A stretch of 15,040 bases of DNA from Prevotella sp. UBA3837 (GTDB lineage Bacteria; Bacteroidota; Bacteroidia; Bacteroidales; Bacteroidaceae): positions 14,428 through 29,467 of the forward strand of contig DGHX01000108.1 in the NCBI GenBank assembly GCA_002392835.1, given 5' to 3'. The position numbers and the translations under genes are program-made. Of the stretch, positions 7,782 through 14,355 are shown piece after piece. Position 1 is the first letter of the stretch. Each line of letters starts with the position of its first letter. The notes beneath the pieces are model-generated. The model searched no databases. It was not told the origin of the DNA and worked only from the letters and a program-made list of their open reading frames with translations.

Positions 7782-7820
7782 GACAATAGCGACAGTGGCT
7801 CTCCCACCGTCGCTATTGTC
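7782..7820. terminator. Strong hairpin between convergent alpha-galactosidase and xerD genes, probable bidirectional terminator
   Basis: GACAATAGCGAC (7782-7793) pairs perfectly with GTCGCTATTGTC (7809-7820); after one A/C mismatch, GTGG (7795-7798) pairs with CCAC (7804-7807), leaving a five-base loop. The 16 base pairs make a very stable structure placed 65 bases after the alpha-galactosidase stop. Neither side has a T-run, so it may be a terminator of an unusual kind or an mRNA 3'-end protecting structure. Confidence 0.65.
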
Positions 7821-7913
7821 ATGAGAAACCATTATGCTACCGGCGTACATGCTACCGTTTTTGTAATCAACGTTAGGTAAGGATAATGCTATAACGATTT
7901 CATGATCTTCTAC

Positions 7914-7930
7914 GCGCGCGTATCGCGCGC
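7914..7930. other. GC-only hairpin / alternating purine-pyrimidine tract
   Basis: GCGCGCG (7914-7920), loop TAT, CGCGCGC (7924-7930). The 17 bases are strictly alternating CG except for the loop and can form a cruciform or left-handed DNA in principle. An AT-rich stretch with an A-run follows. No role can be assigned. Confidence 0.6.
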
Positions 7931-8066
7931 TATGAAAAAACTATCGTATTTGCCCCTCGGAGTTCAACGATGTGGGTAGTTCCCCTATACAGGGCAGTGC
8001 CTTCGTTTGAATTTCATAAACAAAGCCCACACAAACAACATCTCGTAGAACCACCCTATGTGATAG

Positions 8067-9032
8067 TCAGGGCGTCTGCCCGTCGTGCCTGATGTTGCGC
8101 GGGTGGTGCATCATCACCTCCTGGCGCAGGGTCTGCATGCTGAGGTGGGTGTATATCTCGGTAGTGCCTATCGACTCATGGCCCAGCAGGGCCTGTATGA
8201 CGCGCAGGTCGGCGCCGCCTTCGAGGAGGGCGGTGGCGAAGCTGTGGCGCAGGGTGTGGGGCGAGATGGTCTTCTGCAGCCCGGCCTCCTCGGCCTGTCG
8301 CTTCAGCATGATGAGGATCATGGTGCGGGTGAGGTGGGCTCCGCGGCGGTTCAGGAAGATGTAGTCCTCCTCGCCGGGCTTTATCTTCAGCTGCTGGCGC
8401 CAGGGCAGGTAGTTCCCTATCTCCTTCAGCGCCCGCTCTGAGATGGGCACCAGTCGGTCCTTCGCCCCCTTTCCGGTGATGCGCAGATAGCGTTCCTTCT
8501 CGAAGAGCTGGCTCCAGCAGAGGGTGACGAGCTCGCTGACGCGCAGTCCGCAGGAGAAGAGGACCTCGATGATGGCGCGGTTGCGGTGGCCCTCGGGCAC
8601 GCTGAGGTCGATGGAGTCCTCGAGGCGGTCCACCTCCTCGGGGGTGAGGAACTCGGGCAGGTGCTCGCCCAGTACGGGGCTCTCGAGGAGCTCGCTGGGG
8701 TCCTGCTCCACGTATCCGTCGATGGTGAGATAGCGGTAGAAGGATCGCACACCGCTGAGGATGCGGCACTGCGAGCGTGGGCCGATGCCGATGTCGTGCA
8801 GCCCGGCGGCGAAGTGCTGCAGGTCGGCCAGCTCCACCTCGGTGGGCTGCTTCTGCTCGGCGGTGAGATAGCTGAACAGCTTCTCCACGTCGCGCCGGTA
8901 GGCGTCGAGGGTGTTGGCCGACATACTGCGCTGCAGCTTCAGGTAGCGCAGGTAGCCCCGCATCAGCTTCTGTTGTGTGGCGTCGTAGGCGGTCATCGCT
9001 CTGGCTTGTTGTGTGGCGTCGTTGGTGGTCAT
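8067..9032 (-). CDS. xerD: Site-specific tyrosine recombinase, XerD type
   Basis: This 321-residue protein has the N-terminal SAM-like DNA-binding domain (LRYLKLQRSMSANTLDAYRRD) and a complete catalytic domain: R164 in CGLRVSEL, K188 in TGKGAKDR, H259 and R262 in HTLRHSFAT, H285 in LLGHESI and the nucleophile Y294 in IYTHL. Xer recombinases resolve chromosome dimers at dif near the terminus. Length and motifs fit the housekeeping enzyme better than an integrase; xerC versus xerD is a judgement from similarity. The start at 9032 is supported by a four-base ATGA overlap with the GH3 stop, but a 36-base duplication supplies a second ATG twelve codons later that would also give a normal N-terminus. 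I see no dif site in the window. Confidence 0.9.
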   Translation of the reverse strand: MTTNDATQQARAMTAYDATQQKLMRGYLRYLKLQRSMSANTLDAYRRDVEKLFSYLTAEQKQPTEVELADLQHFAAGLHDIGIGPRSQCRILSGVRSFYRYLTIDGYVEQDPSELLESPVLGEHLPEFLTPEEVDRLEDSIDLSVPEGHRNRAIIEVLFSCGLRVSELVTLCWSQLFEKERYLRITGKGAKDRLVPISERALKEIGNYLPWRQQLKIKPGEEDYIFLNRRGAHLTRTMILIMLKRQAEEAGLQKTISPHTLRHSFATALLEGGADLRVIQALLGHESIGTTEIYTHLSMQTLRQEVMMHHPRNIRHDGQTP

Positions 9033-9038
9033 AGCTCT
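8971..9038 (-). repeat. 36-base tandem duplication carrying the xerD start codon
   Basis: Positions 8971-9002 and 9007-9038 match at 29 of 32 bases at an offset of 36. Each copy contains AGAGC-N-ATGACC and codes MT-x-x-DATQQ, so the start region of xerD and the last bases of the GH3 gene are doubled. The protein therefore begins MTTNDATQQARA then MTAYDATQQKLM, with two usable starts in frame. Confidence 0.92.
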
Positions 9039-11500
9039 ATGCTTGCGGTTAGGCGTATGTCATTGCTGGCGGCACCTATCATGATGGTGAAGAGTCCCGG
9101 CTCTACCACGCGCTGCCCCTGGGCGTTGACGATGCTGAAGTCCTGCGGCTGCAGGCTGAAGGCCACGTGCTCGGTCTCGCCGTGCCTGATGCTGATGCGC
9201 CGGAAGGCGCGCAGCTGTCGCTCGGGCTGCACGGTCGTGGCCACCTCGTCGGTCAGGTAGAGCTGCACCACCTCGTCGCCGTCGCGGCTGCCGCTGTTGG
9301 TGACGTCGCAGGCCACGCTGACGGTGCCGTCGGCCTGGTGGCTGACGCTGAGGTTGCTGTAGGTGAACGTGGTGTAGCTGAGGCCGTAGCCGAAGGCGTA
9401 GAGGGGCGTGGCGGCGAGGTCCATGTAGTCGTGGCGCGGCGGGCGGGGCTGGTTGTAGTACAGCGGCAGCTGTCCCTCGCTGCGCGGCACGCTCACGGGC
9501 AGCCGTCCGGCGGGGTTGCAGTCACCGTAGAGCACGTCGGCGATGGCCTGTCCGCCCTCCTGGCCGGGGTAGTAGGCGGTGAGCAGGGCGGCGGCATGGG
9601 CGGCAGCCCAGTTCTTCAGCAGCGGGCGGCCCTCGATGTACACCACCACGAGGGGCTTGCCGGTCTGGGCCAGAGCGCTGAGCAGCAGCTGCTGGCGGCC
9701 CAGCAGGGCGAGGGTGGCGCGGTCGTAGCCCTCGCCGCAATCCATGTCGGGGATGGCAGGGGCGGCGGGAAAACCGCCGCCAACCGGACTGGGGCTGAGG
9801 GGGGCGGGGCTTTCGTTGAGGGGGGCGGGGGTTTCGTTTGGGGGGGCGGGGGTTTCGCTGAGGGGGGCGGGGCTTTCCTGGACGGCGGCGGCACCGGTGG
9901 CCTCGTAGCTGGCGCGGAAATCGCGGGCGCTGCTGCCGCCTACGGCCACCACTACCACGTCGGCACGGCGGGCGGCTTCTACGGCGGCGTCGATGTCGGC
10001 ACTGGCGGTGTCTCGGATGGCGCAGCCCTTCACATATTCTATATAGGGGGTCTTCTGGCGCAGGCCGTCGAGCAGGGTCTTCACGCTGCCCGGGGCCTGC
10101 GGGGCGGTGTAGTCGCCCAACTGGTTGTACATGTTGTCGGCATTGGGCCCGATGAGGGCTATGCGCTGGCGGGGACTGAGGGGCAGCACGCCGCGGTCGT
10201 TCTTCAGCAGCGTCACCGAGGCCCGGGCCACGTCGAGGGCCAGCTGGCGGTGCTCGGGCGAGCGCACGGCGGCAGCAGCGGCCTGCTCGTCGACGTAGGG
10301 GTGCTCGAAGAGGCCCATCTCCAGCTTCAGGCGCAGCACGCGGCGCACGGCCTGGTCGATGGCGGCCGTCAGCATGGGGTTGTGGCGGGCCAGCGAGTCG
10401 AGCTCGGCGTAGGCCAAAGCCCCCAGGTCGGCATCGACGCCGGCACCGAGGGCCAGCGCGGCGGCATCGGCCAGGGAGGCAGCCACATGATGGTCGTTCT
10501 TCAGGCCGTTGATGGCGTAGAGGTCGCTGACGACGAAGCCGCGGAAGCCCCATTGGCGGCGCAGCACATCGGTGAGCAGCCAGGGGTCGGCGGTGGTGGG
10601 CGTGCCGTCGATGCTGTTGTAGGAGGTCATGAGCGACAGCGCCCCGGCCTCCACCACCTGGCGGAAGGGGGGCAGGAACTGCTGCAGCAGCTCATGGCGC
10701 CCCACGGGGCATGCCTGTCCGTTCAGTCCGCCCAGCGTGGTGCCGTAGCCCACGTAGTGCTTCGGCGTGGCAATGGTGGTGTAGGGTTCGCCGAGCCGTC
10801 CGCCGCCGGTGCCGCGCACCACGGCGGCCGCCATCTGTCCCGACAGGCAGGGGTCCTCGCCCAGCGACTCCTCCACACGCGACCAACGTGCGTCGCGCGT
10901 CAGGTCCATCACCGGCCCGTAGCTGATGTGGCCGCCCTGCAGGCGCACCTCGCGGGCAGTGGCGGCACCCACGCGCCGGGCAAGCTCGGTGGAGAAGGTT
11001 GCCGCCAGCCCCAGGCCGGTGGGGAAGACGGTGGTGCCTATGGCCATGTGGCCGTGCGGCGCCTCCTCGGCCAGGAAGAGGGGTATACCCAGGCGGGTGT
11101 ACTCCACGGCGTGGCGCTGCATCATATTGGCCAAGCGGGCCGCCAACTGCGGGCTGAGGCCGGTGGTGAGCGTCTTCTGCGTCCATGGGTCGGCACGGAA
11201 GGTGGCCCAGAGCATGCCTATGTGCTGCTCGCCTATGTCGCGCAGGAAGCTGTCGGTCAGCCGCAGGCTGTCGCCACGCCGCTCGTAGTAGTGCCAGGCC
11301 ATAGTGCAGCGCAGCTGGCCCAGCTTCTCGGCCATCGTCATGCGGCCCAACAGGTCGTCGAGCCGCTGCTCCACGCTCAGCGAGGCATCCTTATAGGGAG
11401 GCAGGTCTGGCTGGCGGGCCGCGGCGCTGCTGACGGCGGCAAAGGGCACCACCAGCAGCAGGAGGAGCAGTCTTAAGGACGCTATGGAAATACGGTTCAT
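9029..11500 (-). CDS. Secreted glycoside hydrolase family 3 enzyme (beta-glucosidase or beta-xylosidase)
   Basis: This 823-residue protein has a signal peptide (NRISIASLRLLLLLLVVPFA). A GH3 N-terminal barrel follows, with KHYVGYG (K247-H248) and the predicted nucleophile D326 in FVVSDLYAI. Next are the alpha/beta-sandwich domain (about 420-660) with the predicted acid/base E590 in DCGEGYDR, and a C-terminal fibronectin III-like domain (about 705-815). It removes terminal beta-linked sugars from plant oligosaccharides; glucose versus xylose cannot be decided by eye. A proline-rich tandem insert (residues 542-569) sits just before E590. I chose ATG 11500 rather than 11527: the latter lies at the predicted transcription start and precedes the signal peptide with nine extra residues. 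xerD follows with an ATGA overlap. Confidence 0.92.
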   Translation of the reverse strand: MNRISIASLRLLLLLLVVPFAAVSSAAARQPDLPPYKDASLSVEQRLDDLLGRMTMAEKLGQLRCTMAWHYYERRGDSLRLTDSFLRDIGEQHIGMLWATFRADPWTQKTLTTGLSPQLAARLANMMQRHAVEYTRLGIPLFLAEEAPHGHMAIGTTVFPTGLGLAATFSTELARRVGAATAREVRLQGGHISYGPVMDLTRDARWSRVEESLGEDPCLSGQMAAAVVRGTGGGRLGEPYTTIATPKHYVGYGTTLGGLNGQACPVGRHELLQQFLPPFRQVVEAGALSLMTSYNSIDGTPTTADPWLLTDVLRRQWGFRGFVVSDLYAINGLKNDHHVAASLADAAALALGAGVDADLGALAYAELDSLARHNPMLTAAIDQAVRRVLRLKLEMGLFEHPYVDEQAAAAAVRSPEHRQLALDVARASVTLLKNDRGVLPLSPRQRIALIGPNADNMYNQLGDYTAPQAPGSVKTLLDGLRQKTPYIEYVKGCAIRDTASADIDAAVEAARRADVVVVAVGGSSARDFRASYEATGAAAVQESPAPLSETPAPPNETPAPLNESPAPLSPSPVGGGFPAAPAIPDMDCGEGYDRATLALLGRQQLLLSALAQTGKPLVVVYIEGRPLLKNWAAAHAAALLTAYYPGQEGGQAIADVLYGDCNPAGRLPVSVPRSEGQLPLYYNQPRPPRHDYMDLAATPLYAFGYGLSYTTFTYSNLSVSHQADGTVSVACDVTNSGSRDGDEVVQLYLTDEVATTVQPERQLRAFRRISIRHGETEHVAFSLQPQDFSIVNAQGQRVVEPGLFTIMIGAASNDIRLTASIEL
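9794..9877 (-). repeat. Four 21-base units coding a proline-rich insert in the GH3 enzyme; G-rich on the plus strand
   Basis: Four exact-length units encode ESPAPLS, ETPAPPN, ETPAPLN and ESPAPLS (residues 542-569). The unit keeps the reading frame. On the plus strand every unit carries a G5-C-G4 or G5-C-G5 block, giving at least eight G-runs in 84 bases, enough for G-quadruplexes on the template strand. The insert continues into PSPVGGGFPAAPA and probably forms a flexible surface loop. Confidence 0.93.
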
Positions 11501-11528
11501 GGCAGCGGTTTTAGTAGGTTTAACCATG

Positions 11529-11559
11529 CAAAGTTAGGCATTTTCCGATGAATGGGCAA
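11529..11559 (-). promoter_or_regulatory. Promoter of the GH3-xerD operon
   Basis: On the minus strand TTG (11559-11557), a spacer of exactly 20 bases and TAACTTTG (11536-11529) match the Bacteroidota -33/-7 pattern. The predicted transcription start is near 11523-11525, giving a leader of roughly 25 bases before ATG 11500. This rules against the ATG at 11527. Confidence 0.82.
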
Positions 11560-11571
11560 GTTTTTCAATAA

Positions 11572-11583
11572 AAAATGCATTTT
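11572..11583. promoter_or_regulatory. Perfect palindrome AAAATGCATTTT between divergent promoters, possible operator
   Basis: The twelve-base perfect palindrome sits between the two divergent -33 boxes and two bases before the argB TTTG box. Its position suits a protein-binding site acting on both directions. It does not match the E. coli ARG box. No regulator gene is present in the window. Confidence 0.4.
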
Positions 11584-11585
11584 AC

Positions 11586-11617
11586 TTTGTTCATTCGGCG
11601 GAAAATACCTATCTTTG
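11586..11617 (+). promoter_or_regulatory. Promoter of argB and the two following genes
   Basis: TTTG (11586-11589), a 20-base spacer and TATCTTTG (11610-11617) are a textbook Bacteroidota promoter. The predicted start of transcription is about 20 bases upstream of ATG 11642; the leader has no Shine-Dalgarno sequence. The whole element is a near copy of the divergent GH3 promoter. Confidence 0.87.
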
Positions 11618-11641
11618 CAACCAACTAAACAACAGTAGTAT

Positions 11642-12427
11642 ATGATGGAACGGAAAATGACAATCGTGAAAGTGGGCGGAGCCGTGGTGGAAGACGAAAC
11701 CAAGCTGGCGCAGCTGCTCACCGACTTCAAGGCCATTGAGGGCGCCAAGATGCTGGTGCACGGCGGCGGGCGGCGGGCCACGCAGGTGGCTGCCAGGCTG
11801 GGCATTGAGTCGAAGATGGTGGAGGGACGCCGCATCACCGATGCCGACATGCTCGAGGTGGTGACGATGGTCTACGGCGGACTGGTGAACAAGCACATCG
11901 TGGCGCTGCTGCAGGCCATGGGCGTCAACGCCATCGGGCTGACGGGGGCCGACGCCGACATCATTCGCTCGGTGAAGCGCCCTGTGAAGGACGGCATCGA
12001 CTACGGGTTCGTGGGCGATGTGAAGGAGGCCGACGGTGCAAAAATGGCCGATTTCATCGGCAATGGGCTCGTTCCCGTCATCGCACCGCTGACCCACGAC
12101 GGGCAGGGCCACATGCTGAACACCAATGCCGACACCATGGCACAGGAGACGGCGAAAGCCATGGCCCGGGAGGGCTGGCAGGTAACGCTCATCTACGCCT
12201 TCGAGAAAGCCGGCGTGCTGAGCAATGCCGACGACGACAGCTCGCTCATCGGCCATATCAACGCCGAGGACTTTGCCCGCCTGAAGGCCGACGGCACCAT
12301 CAGCGGCGGCATGGTTCCGAAGATAGAGAACGCGCTGCAGGCCGTCAGCGCTGGCGTCAGCCGCGTGGTCATCACCAGCGCGCAGGCCATAGACGGGCAG
12401 CACGGCACCACCATAGACAACAAATGA
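11642..12427 (+). CDS. argB: Acetylglutamate kinase (possibly acting on N-succinylglutamate)
   Basis: This 261-residue protein belongs to the amino-acid kinase family. Visible motifs are IVKVGG (K10), the HGGG glycine loop (40-43), the substrate-binding GRRITD (R64), NTNADTMA, and GGMVPKIENAL near the C-terminus with the conserved lysine. It phosphorylates the gamma-carboxyl of N-acetyl-L-glutamate in the second step of arginine synthesis. Bacteroides relatives are known to use succinylated intermediates later in this pathway (an N-succinylornithine transcarbamylase), so a succinylated substrate is possible. The length is close to the short E. coli enzyme and lacks the N-terminal helix of arginine-inhibited hexameric types. 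Possible starts are 11642, 11645 and 11657; 11642 is used. Two envelope protein genes follow after 31 and 35 bases. Confidence 0.93.
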   Translation: MMERKMTIVKVGGAVVEDETKLAQLLTDFKAIEGAKMLVHGGGRRATQVAARLGIESKMVEGRRITDADMLEVVTMVYGGLVNKHIVALLQAMGVNAIGLTGADADIIRSVKRPVKDGIDYGFVGDVKEADGAKMADFIGNGLVPVIAPLTHDGQGHMLNTNADTMAQETAKAMAREGWQVTLIYAFEKAGVLSNADDDSSLIGHINAEDFARLKADGTISGGMVPKIENALQAVSAGVSRVVITSAQAIDGQHGTTIDNK

Positions 12428-12458
12428 TGGAAAAGAAACTATAATTAATATATACAGC

Positions 12459-13244
12459 ATGAAAAGACTATCACTACTCCTGCTCACGGTCCTGCTCTGC
12501 ACGCAGGCCATGCAAGCACAGTACAAGTACGAAAAGACCGTTGAATACGGCATTTTCAACCATCTGGGCATCGGCGCATCGGTAGGCACCGACGGCATAG
12601 GCTTCGACCTGGCCGCTCCAGTGGCGTCCTTCGCCGCCCTGCGCGCCGGCGTGTCGTTCTGGCCGAAAATCAAGTATTCAACCAACATCGACATCCACGA
12701 TACCAACCCCGCCATCACGGACGAGGTGGACATCGAGGGCAAGCTGAACGTGATGAACTTAAAGGTGCTGGCCGACATCTATCCCTTCAAGGGCAGCAGC
12801 TTCCATCTGACGGGCGGCGTGTTCATAGGCGATGAGGACATCGTGAAGGTCAGCAACACGTCGATGTTCATCAAAGACCCCTCAAAGTATGGCAAGCTGG
12901 GCCTGAAGCTGGGCGACCGCCGCATCACCACCGACCAGAACGGCTACATCACAGCCGACGTCACCGTGGACAAGGTGAAACCCTACGTGGGCATCGGCTT
13001 CGGGCGCGCCGTGCCCACCAAGAGCCGCTTCAGCGTGTCGTGCGACCTGGGCGTGCAGTTCTGGGGCAAGCCGCGTGCCGGCGCCATGACCAAGAACGAG
13101 TGGGGCGACGAGACCTACCACAAGTTCAGCTACACCGAGCTGGACGAGTATGACGACGAAGACCTGAAGGACGGCATGAAGACAGCAGAGAAAATCACCG
13201 TCTTCCCCGTGCTGAGCATCCGCCTGAACGGCCGCATTTTCTAA
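12459..13244 (+). CDS. Exported protein, probable outer-membrane beta-barrel, function unknown
   Basis: The 261-residue product has a signal peptide (MKRLSLLLLTVLLCTQAMQA, cut before Q21). The mature part shows alternating short beta-strands with aromatic and glycine residues (FNHLGIGASVGTDGIGFDLA, LRAGVSFWPKIKY, VKPYVGIGFGRAVP, CDLGVQFWGKPRAG) and ends VLSIRLNGRIF. A terminal phenylalanine is common in outer-membrane barrels and the whole resembles the small porin-like barrels of Bacteroidota. I do not recognise the family. A charged stretch (YDDEDLKDG) near residue 230 could be a loop. The gene starts 31 bases after argB with no promoter motif between them, so it is probably cotranscribed; a functional link to arginine synthesis is not evident. 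Confidence 0.75.
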   Translation: MKRLSLLLLTVLLCTQAMQAQYKYEKTVEYGIFNHLGIGASVGTDGIGFDLAAPVASFAALRAGVSFWPKIKYSTNIDIHDTNPAITDEVDIEGKLNVMNLKVLADIYPFKGSSFHLTGGVFIGDEDIVKVSNTSMFIKDPSKYGKLGLKLGDRRITTDQNGYITADVTVDKVKPYVGIGFGRAVPTKSRFSVSCDLGVQFWGKPRAGAMTKNEWGDETYHKFSYTELDEYDDEDLKDGMKTAEKITVFPVLSIRLNGRIF

Positions 13245-13245
13245 G

Positions 13246-13267
13246 GGTAAAATAAAGGTAAAATATC
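13246..13267 (+). repeat. Two 11-base units in the spacer before the lipoprotein gene
   Basis: GGTAAAATAAA (13246-13256) is followed directly by GGTAAAATATC (13257-13267). They fill most of the 35-base spacer and lie in the translation-initiation region of the next gene. This is a minimal case of the spacer arrays seen in the exporter operon. Confidence 0.7.
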
Positions 13268-13279
13268 GAATAAAACACG

Positions 13280-14266
13280 ATGAAATCTATGAAAATGAAA
13301 TTCTTTTATCTCCCGCTGGCCGTCGTTGCCACCCTTGGCATGACGGCTTGCAGCAGCGACGATGAGAACGATGAGAACGAAGTGAAGGACTACGAGGTGA
13401 CGCTCGTCACGCCCCAGGGCGCTGGCGAAGCCGTGAACTACGTGCTGGCACAGCCTATAACGGCCGCTGACGACGAGACGGCAGGAAGCGTGCCAACGCT
13501 GAAAAGTATCGATTTCACCGAGAATGGAAAGGTGGTAGTGGAGCTGCGCTACGCTGAAAGCGGCCAGCTGGCCTACGTCACCGATGATGCCACGAAGAGC
13601 GGCAACACCTACACCATGAGCGGGCGCAAGGTGCGCGGCAAGGTGGTGGTGGGCGGCGCAACGCGCGCCAGCAGCCAAGCCGAGCTGGACATTGACATGA
13701 CGGTGGTGCTGAAGGACGGCAGCGTGGCTGTCTACCAGACGGGCGACGAGGGTGCCACGGCCACCGGCAACACCACGGCCGCGGGCGACGAGACGCTGGA
13801 CCGCCTCTGCCGCACATGGAAGGTTGACGGCGCCATCCTCGACCTGAAGAGCAAGAAGAAGAACATCAAGGCCTACGAGGAGTTCGACAGCGACGCCAGC
13901 GGCAACTTCGACCTGCGCCAGGTGCGCGCCGAGGCCGAGGTGCAAGAGCTGGAGCTGAGCGACGACGAGAAAGAGGAGTTCGAGCGCACGGTGAAGGACG
14001 TCGTCATCACGAAGTCGGGCAAGTTCATCATCGAGTACACCGACCACGAGAGCGACGTGGCTGAGTGGACATGGGCCGACGCCGGGAAGACCACCATCAC
14101 CATCAAGCTGAACGGCGAGGACATGGGCAACAAGTTCATCACCGACGGCTCGCGCATCACCTTCGCCTTCCGCGACAACCGCTGCAACCTGAAGCTCGAC
14201 ACGGAGCTCAACGACAACAGCAACAACGACTGGGAGGTGATGCTCACCCTGCAGCTGCGCGGGTGA
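13280..14266 (+). CDS. Probable surface-exposed lipoprotein, function unknown
   Basis: The 328-residue product has a lipoprotein signal peptide ending LGMTAC, with the lipidated cysteine at C24. The next residues, SSDDENDENE, are serine followed by acidic residues; in Bacteroides such a run after the cysteine is the known lipoprotein export signal to the cell surface. The mature protein appears two-part: about residues 30-165 and, after a linker (EGATATGNTTAAGDE), a second domain from about 173 opening LCRTWKVDGAILDLK. That opening and its strand pattern recall lipocalin-like domains of Bacteroidota lipoproteins, a guess from pattern only. Starts at M1, M4 and M6 are all possible. It probably shares the argB transcript, 35 bases behind the barrel protein, and the two envelope proteins may cooperate. 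Confidence 0.8.
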   Translation: MKSMKMKFFYLPLAVVATLGMTACSSDDENDENEVKDYEVTLVTPQGAGEAVNYVLAQPITAADDETAGSVPTLKSIDFTENGKVVVELRYAESGQLAYVTDDATKSGNTYTMSGRKVRGKVVVGGATRASSQAELDIDMTVVLKDGSVAVYQTGDEGATATGNTTAAGDETLDRLCRTWKVDGAILDLKSKKKNIKAYEEFDSDASGNFDLRQVRAEAEVQELELSDDEKEEFERTVKDVVITKSGKFIIEYTDHESDVAEWTWADAGKTTITIKLNGEDMGNKFITDGSRITFAFRDNRCNLKLDTELNDNSNNDWEVMLTLQLRG

Positions 14267-14276
14267 ACACATAAAT

Positions 14277-14355
14277 AACCGCAGATTGCACAGATTAAAC
14301 GGATTATGCTACGCCGTCAGGCTCCTCATCCGAGTAATCTGTGCAATCTGTGGTT
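14277..14355. terminator. Long inverted repeat, probable bidirectional terminator between convergent genes
   Basis: Arms 14277-14303 and 14329-14355 are 27 bases each: 24 Watson-Crick pairs, one G-U pair and two adjacent mismatches, with a 25-base loop. Each arm contains the direct repeat CAGATTGCACAGATT. On the plus strand the stem runs into TTTT. The right arm ends at the base before the helicase stop codon (14356-14358). The size and the internal repeat suggest a dispersed repeat family serving as terminator. Confidence 0.75.

Larger units (their letters stand above)
7717..8066. other. 350-base intergenic region between convergent genes
   Basis: I see no convincing gene on either strand. 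It holds the strong hairpin at 7782-7820 and the GC-only hairpin at 7914-7930. The rest is of lower GC content than the flanking genes and has no promoter matching TAnnTTTG. Confidence 0.7.

Noticed and set aside
7735..7824. Short 29-codon open frame after the alpha-galactosidase gene
   Set aside because: It runs through the strong hairpin, has no A-rich leader and its composition is unremarkable; nothing supports translation.
9167..11476. Plus-strand open frame of 769 codons opposite the GH3 gene
   Set aside because: It is an antisense shadow of a GC-rich gene: the product is a Gly/Ala/Val/His/Gln-rich string without domains, while the minus strand has signal peptide, GH3 motifs and a promoter.
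11501..11527. Upstream ATG (11527) for the GH3 gene
   Set aside because: It lies at the predicted transcription start of the TAACTTTG promoter and puts nine residues before the signal peptide.
11545..11598. ARG-box-like words (ATGAAT, TTCATT) near the argB promoter
   Set aside because: They are parts of the mirrored promoter spacers, not spaced as an ArgR box, and no ArgR homologue is seen in the window.
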